Source: Forficula auricularia (taxonomy: Eukaryota > Arthropoda > Insecta > Dermaptera > Forficulidae). Taken from it: a stretch of DNA of 64,000 nt. A program made the position numbers and the translations under genes. This document shows, one piece after another, positions 59,173 to 64,000 of the stretch. Numbering within the stretch: position 1 is the first letter of the stretch; each line of letters opens with the position of its first letter. Under the pieces are notes generated by a model, which was not told the DNA's origin, did no database searches, and saw nothing but the letters and a program-made list of their open reading frames with translations. The stretch lies in contig JALMQS010000099.1 in assembly GCA_024734495.1 (NCBI GenBank), positions 103,792,320 through 103,856,319 on the forward strand, written 5' to 3'.

Positions 59173-60270
59173 TCTATATATATAAAATTAAGGTTTTGTC
59201 TCTACATTGCTCCAAATCACGCCAAATTTTGGTTGCACACGTTTCAAGCAAAGTTATGAACGAAAACACCCTCAACAAAATTCCTGTCTGTCTGTATGTC
59301 TGTCTGTTTCCGTCGTTTCCGAAAAGTTGCTCACGATTCACGTAAAAACGGCTGAAGGGATTATTATGAAATTTCATATTTACATCAGATGTCTTCTAAC
59401 TTACGTTTTTAGCTATATAACGTTTTGATATTTTGACCCCAAAAGGGGGTTTGGGGGGCGCACGAATGAAAATTATCAAATAACTCCTAAACTATTAACT
59501 CTACGGCAAATTTTAAAATGAGCAAAGTTGTAGGGGATGTGATTTCTGACAACTTTTGTTTAAAAAAATTCCCCCAAAAAACCACCCAAAAGGAGGGGGG
59601 GGGGTCAAAATATGAAAATTCTTGCTTTTGGACCAAACTCAACCAAATTTTATATACATAATCTGTGGGTCACTAGAAGGCTAGAAATGCAAAAACTAAC
59701 CACCCAAAGAGGGAGGGGGCAAAAATGAAAATTCTTACCCTTAATAGCCAACTTAACCAAATTTTGTATATAGAATCTATGGGTCACTAGAAGGCTAGAA
59801 ATGAAAAAACTGGGTGTGGGGATAAGGTGCGGGGGGGGAGGGGGGGGGTGAGTGGAGGGTTTAGGTGAAGGTCCAGAGGCATAATGAGGGGGATCAGGTG
59901 AGGGTCCAGAGGCGTAGTGGGGTGGTGCGGGGTGGGGTCAGGGTGGGTGCGGGTGCGGGGTGGGCGGGGTGCGCGGGTGTGGTGCGGGGTGGAGGGCGCG
60001 GTGGTGGGGTCCGGGGGATGGTGGGGGTGTGGTGGTGCAGGGTGGAGTGGGGGGTTCAGGTGAGGGTCAAGAGGCGTAGTGGGGTGGTGCGGGGGCTGGG
60101 GTGCGTGGTGGTGGGGTGGGGGCGGTGGTTGTGCACGGGTGAGGGGGCGGGAGGTGCTGGGTGGGGTTCGGGGGGTGGGTGTGGTGGGGAGTGGGGTTCG
60201 TGGGTTGGGGGTCCAGGGGGCGTGTCTCCTGGCTAGCAAGAGGGCCGCCGAAGGCGGGCCTTGCAGCTAG
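59173..60270 (+). mobile_element. Non-autonomous Helitron
   Basis: Starts TCTATATATATAAAATTAAG after a host A (59172). Ends with a near-perfect hairpin (60243-60260, GAA loop), then CTTGCAG and CTAG before a host T (60271). The interior holds the Helitron-like phrase GTAAAAACGGCTGAAGGG and a long G-rich, strand-biased tract (59815-60235). The A/T insertion lies in a family D unit. No helicase ORF. Confidence 0.82.
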
Positions 60271-60323
60271 TAGAAAATATATTCATTATTTATTTGAGTA
60301 TTAATCGTGGTTTTATTTTTCAG

Positions 60324-60406
60324 CAATCAGCTGATCTATGAGCATCTGAGCCCGGGAAGTCGTCTCATAGTGTAATCATCATGGCATGGTCAGGCATCTC
60401 TTCGAT
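60324..60406 (+). other. Exon-like segment with a late ATG
   Basis: Acceptor ttatttttcag (ending 60323), an 83-base GC-richer body and donor GTAAGT at 60407. An ATG in fair context near the end opens MAWSGISS into the donor. It lies about 50 bp after the Helitron end at 60270. Splicing in phase to the exon-like segment at 63143 would give a short open frame that stops at a TAG. A 5' UTR or lncRNA exon is more likely. Confidence 0.3.
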
Positions 60407-60564
60407 GTAAGTTTCAATCTATTATCTATATTTTATATCATTAAGATTGTTTCGAATGAAACTAATGCATTTTTATGAAATTTTCTTTGTATCAATTTCA
60501 AGATATTTGACTTCTATTTTGAAATATTTCATTATATATTCGGTTTATTAATCGTTATAAAATT

Positions 60565-61088
60565 ATTAAAGGAATCGTAGGGAGTTGGACATGACTTTAA
60601 ATTAAATACAAACTTTTCTACTTAAATGGGCCAAACGTTTCGTTGATGGTTCGCAACTTCTTCAGTAGCTGAAATAGCGAAACAAAGCCGTTAGACATCT
60701 TTTATTAATCAATTATTTCATTTTTACAAAGAGTACATCAGTGAATTAGTGTTCAATTATTCATTAAACTTATCAGGCCTGGACTTTAACTAAGAGAAAA
60801 CCGTTTTCAAAAAGTATCCTTGGATTAAAACACCAGGCAAATAAGCTTAATAAATGAGGTGAGAGAAAATAACCTTATTTACCATTGTACTTTTGTAAAT
60901 ATGAAATAATTGATTTATAAAAAGATGTCTAACGGCTTTGTTTCGCTATTTTAGCCACTGAAGAAGTTGCAAACCAGAAACGAAACGTTTGGCCTATTTA
61001 AGTAAAAAACTTTGTATTTAATTTAAAGTCCTGTCAACTCCTACGATTCCTTTAATTATTGATCATGGACACGAATAATGAAATATTA
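60565..61088 (-). mobile_element. Palindromic hammerhead-like unit, family G, with both motifs
   Basis: Arms start at AAAGGAATCGTAG and end at its complement, with the leader on the right (complement of TTATTCGTGTCCATGATC). Motifs lie at 60627-60672 (minus) and 60952-60996 (plus). The plus motif has helix I GCCA/TGGC, CTGAAGA, GAAACGTT. The ATaAAATTATT/ATcAAATTATT flanks are a possible imperfect TSD, so the boundaries are approximate. Confidence 0.6.
60952..60996 (+). ncRNA. Hammerhead-like ribozyme motif, family G
   Basis: CTGAAGA, A, GTT...AAC helix II, GAAAC, GTT. Helix I is GCCA with TGGC. Cleavage would follow U, allowed by the UH rule. The minus partner has a better helix II (GTTG/CAAC). 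Confidence 0.5.
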
Positions 61089-61358
61089 TCAAATTATTTT
61101 TTTGCTTGTCTATTTGTTTAATAATATGTTTAGGGATTTGGCATGTTTTGATATTTTATTTAATAAATCTTAGTTTTTTATTATCATTGAATAGAAGATA
61201 ATAAATTTGAACGTTTTTGGCGATTCTTATTGGAGCGCCCAATCGGTTAGATAACATGCTATGTTCATTATATATACCTTCCCTTGGCAGAGTCAAATTG
61301 ATTCTTTAAGTCAGGTATGGGCAACCTTTGGTTAGCTGAGGGCCTAATTTCGGACTTA

Positions 61359-61555
61359 GGCTGGTTGTAGGTCACAAAAGTAAATGCTTTTTACCACTAA
61401 CACAGGGTAGAGGGTAATCGACGGGACTGGGATGGCCAATCAGATGCCAGGCACTGAAAGTTCCTGTCATCTGATTGGCAATCCCAGCTCCTCCATTTGC
61501 CATCACCCTTGGTTAGTGGTAAAGGCATTTAGTTTGCGACGTATACAACTGGCCC
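61359..61555. mobile_element. PIF/Harbinger-like foldback MITE nested in a hAT element
   Basis: TTA at 61356-61358 and 61556-61558; ends GGCTGGTTGTAGGTC and CAACTGGCCC. Same family as at 28.4 kb, with a central CAGATGACAGG-type palindrome. Confidence 0.78.
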
Positions 61556-61731
61556 TTAATCAGTTTGCGGGCCGTAGGTAAGAAATAAGTAGGTAGTAGT
61601 GAATAAAATAGCGAAACGAATTCACACATTTTTTTATTTATTAATTATAATACTTAGCATAATCAAACATAAAAAGCAAATTAACAAAAAAAGATGGAAA
61701 AATAAAATGAAAATTAATTAGAGACTTGAGT

Positions 61732-61974
61732 TTAAAGCTGAGAAACAAGATGATCAATATCACTATTAAATAGGCGCAAAGTTTTTTCAAAATTAACATC
61801 TGTAAGTCGAGTACGATGCTTATTTTTTATTAATTTTATGATTGAAAAAAGCAGCTCACATTTATACGTGCTTCCGAATGTGTTAATGATTTTTCCTGCT
61901 AAAACTCTCAGCCTTGGATACTTTTCTTCTTTGTAAAATTCGCTTTGTTCCACATCATCAAATTTAGACTTCAA
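61732..61974 (-). pseudogene. hAT transposase C-terminal dimerisation fragment
   Basis: 80 residues containing YPRLRVLAGKIINTFGSTYK and CELLFSIIKLIKNKHRTRLT, then LRLFNSDIDHLVSQL to a stop. This matches the hAT dimerisation domain as seen in ZBED- and GTF2IRD2-type relatives (family knowledge). The catalytic DDE part is missing. The clean TSD shows the whole deletion derivative moved or was deleted after insertion. Confidence 0.85.
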
Positions 61975-62282
61975 ATATGAGTCTTCTTTTATTATTGTCG
62001 ATTTTGGTCATTATGATTTGAAGAATACAGTTTTTGGTTGGTTGACAAATACAAAGTAATTACAAATAAATTATGTGTAAGCTAAATCTTTAATTTTCCA
62101 CGATATTTGAAATTTCTCAATCTCTAGCGGGCCGGTTTGAAGCTGGTAGAGAGGCCGGGGGTTGCCCATATATGCTTTAAGTATTGACCTAATTTTAATT
62201 CTTACAATTTCTTTATGTTATATTAATAAATAGAAATATATATTAATTATCCAATTTTTTCCAATAAAATAAGATACTCATT

Positions 62283-62659
62283 GATAGCCTTTTTCTTTAG
62301 GAGACGGACTGGTATAAATATGCAGTCGGATGTTGATGAAGCGTTAATCCACAGTGGTTGTAAAAAATAAGACTATAATGGTTTTATTATTTTACATTTA
62401 TTTGTTAAACCGACGTTTCGGAGATTTATTCTCTCCTTCTTCAGGGTAACAAAAGTCAATGAAAGTAGTTCAAATCATAATTACTTCCTGTCTCCTTTGA
62501 CAATGCCAAAAAACATTATAAAATTTTTTTCATCTCGAATAGAAAAAAACAAGAAGAGAATAAATCTCCGAAACGTCTGTTTAACAAATAAATGTAAAAT
62601 AATAAAACCATTATAGTCTTATTTTTTACAACCACCGTGGACTGGCTTCATCAACATCC
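62283..62659 (+). mobile_element. Palindromic hammerhead-like unit, family A, 15-bp TSD
   Basis: Perfect 15-bp TSD AATAAGATACTCATT at 62268-62282 and 62660-62674. Leader GATAGCCTTTTTCTTTAGGA, then arms ending in CATCAACATCC. The left-arm motif (62404-62450, minus) is intact; the right-arm copy has lost its CTGA half. Confidence 0.85.
62404..62450 (-). ncRNA. Hammerhead-like ribozyme motif, family A
   Basis: Minus strand: helix I TTACC/GGTTTAA, CTGAAGA, helix II GGAGA/TCTCC, GAAAC, GTC. Nearly identical to the motif at 13031. Confidence 0.58.
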
Positions 62660-63142
62660 AATAAGATACTCATTTCTTGAATTTTCTATGATGTATTTTC
62701 CATTCGAAATTCAGTTTCAAATACTCATTTAATTCGAAATAATTTCATAAATTTAGGGAACCAGTTTCTCGAAATTTCTTTAGTATATTTTAAATTGAAT
62801 TCAGCGTCGAATACTTTTGTAATAAAATTATACTTTGTTTTGTTTTTTTTAATTCAAAAAATTTCATGTGGGTTTAATTTAATTATTTTACCATTTCAAA
62901 TTTTTTTTAAGCCCATTTGCTGAGGGCCTTGATGATGAGTCTGAAAATTAACGTTTCTAAGTTAATAAAATATTTTTTTAATTTGTTAATTAAACATAGA
63001 TTAACATTTCATTATAATTTTTCATTTTAACAAATCCTTTCACTATATCTATTTTCTTAGCTTAAAATAAAGTATTTTATCATATTCTAAAATTCCTTTA
63101 ATTCTTTTTAATTTTGATCAATTCTTATTTCGATAAAGATAG

Positions 63143-63286
63143 CATCTACCCACCTGCGAGATCACCAGCTCTGATCTTCAAAGAGATCTTCAAATTTCTT
63201 CAGCAACGTCATGCTATATCTACAAAACATCGAGCACCGCTTCTACCCCTGAGCATCTAGTCATCCATCTGGAACAAATAAACAAG
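63143..63286 (+). other. Exon-like segment near the window end
   Basis: A GC-richer 144-base island between an ATAG acceptor and donor GTATTT at 63287. In phase with 60324-60406 it reads IYPPARSPALIFKEIF and on to a TAG inside the segment. There is no recognised domain, so it is probably noncoding. Confidence 0.25.
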
Positions 63287-64000
63287 GTATTTATTCATGC
63301 ATTGGCGTACTAGATTCTGGGGTGTCAGTTTCCAAATTTAGTTAAAAACAAACTCTTTCGGACTTGTTTGATTTTTTATTCAGTTTAGTCACTTGTAGCT
63401 TAGGTCTGTAGGATGCACAGGTTTTTTCTCTTTTGCCCTACTCCCTTCTCTTACTATATTTCATATAAAACATAGTTGAGCAAAATTATAGATATTTAAC
63501 GATTAATTAAGTAATAAAATAATAAAATTACTCTTTTCAAGATTTGTTAAAGAGTTCATTTTTAAATGATTTTTTAATTAAATTTTCTTAAATTATATAA
63601 TTCTTCAAAAAATTTTCAAAAAGTACCTACTTATGAAAATAAAAATATAATTTATTTCAATATTACCCGATTAATAATCTTTTTCTCCACAGGTATAAAA
63701 TGTATAATAAAATAATTATAAAAACTAAAATACCTCTTCTCTTTATTCAAATATTGAAATAATATTATATTTTTTCAATTGAAAAAAATAAAGTAATAGA
63801 TTTTCTAGAAAAATTAGAATCTTAGGTCTAGTTGAATTTATTTTGGCTAAATCAATATAGAATGTATCAATATTTATGTTTTAATATTCACCCTATTTAC
63901 TTCTAAAAAAACAACCCTTCCTCCTTTGAATATTAAAATGAAATACAATTCTCTTTTCAAAATTTTAAATTTCTCCTTTTGAGAATTTAATAGTTAGAAA

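Larger units (their letters stand above)
61312..62174 (-). mobile_element. Internally deleted hAT element with transposase remnant, 8-bp TSD
   Basis: TSD CTTTAAGT at 61304-61311 and 62175-62182. Ends CAGGTATGGGCAACC and GGTTGCCCATATATG. 863 bp, holding one nested PIF-like MITE and a transposase C-terminal fragment on the minus strand. Confidence 0.88.

Noticed and set aside
59787..60239. 150-residue Pro/His/Thr-rich frame on the minus strand and Gly/Val/Arg-rich frames on the plus strand
   Set aside because: They cover a G-rich strand-biased tract inside a Helitron; no domain and no start context.

Overview
This is a eukaryotic, very AT-rich window with one recognisable host gene and dense mobile-element debris. 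Spliceosomal introns, long introns, tRNA-derived SINEs, Helitrons, hAT, PIF/Harbinger and pogo-like elements and LINE fragments point to an arthropod, probably an insect. I cannot place the order from sequence alone.

Host gene. A bHLH gene of the TCF21/musculin/HLH54F family lies on the plus strand. Exon A (33927-34243) carries the bHLH domain and exon B (42711-43010) carries the conserved SWPF start and a Ser/Asp/Glu/His-rich tail. They join in frame at the intron position I recall for this family, through a GC-AG intron of 8,467 bp whose donor lies in a 162-bp tandem duplication. A GC-rich island with a strong splice donor at 25.44-25.66 kb may be an upstream first exon of this or another transcript. 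Small exon-like segments also lie at 8.6, 60.3 and 63.1 kb.

Layout. 0-5 kb: hammerhead-like foldback units, a P-family repeat and tandem duplications. 5-10 kb: tRNA-derived repeats, a SINE with target-site duplication (TSD), a LINE 3' fragment, a 3-copy tandem repeat and a tRNA-like foldback. 10-20 kb: more hammerhead-like units, P-family repeats, a Helitron. 20-25 kb: a degenerate ~215-bp satellite-like array and two foldback families. 25-30 kb: the candidate first exon, a minisatellite-bearing element, two PIF-like foldbacks and a hAT MITE. 30.4-33.6 kb: a giant palindrome just upstream of exon A. 34.2-42.7 kb: the bHLH intron, holding a hAT element, an R2-like retrotransposon fragment and a 785-bp palindromic hammerhead-like unit. 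43-51 kb: nested CACTG-ended palindromes, hammerhead-like units and LINE fragments in tandem. 51-64 kb: a pogo-like MITE, ACTTTATCCAA repeats, a Helitron and an internally deleted hAT element.

Most unusual signal. A population of mobile palindromic units carries a hammerhead-ribozyme-like core: CUGANGA, helix II, GAAA, a self-complementary helix III and a UH cleavage position, with helix I and II sequences that differ between families but usually still pair. The units have a one-sided leader followed by a palindrome, and several are bounded by TSDs of 12-19 bp, which suggests retroposition. They recall hammerhead motifs of Penelope-like elements and animal retrozymes, but are head-to-head palindromes and have one extra base before helix II.
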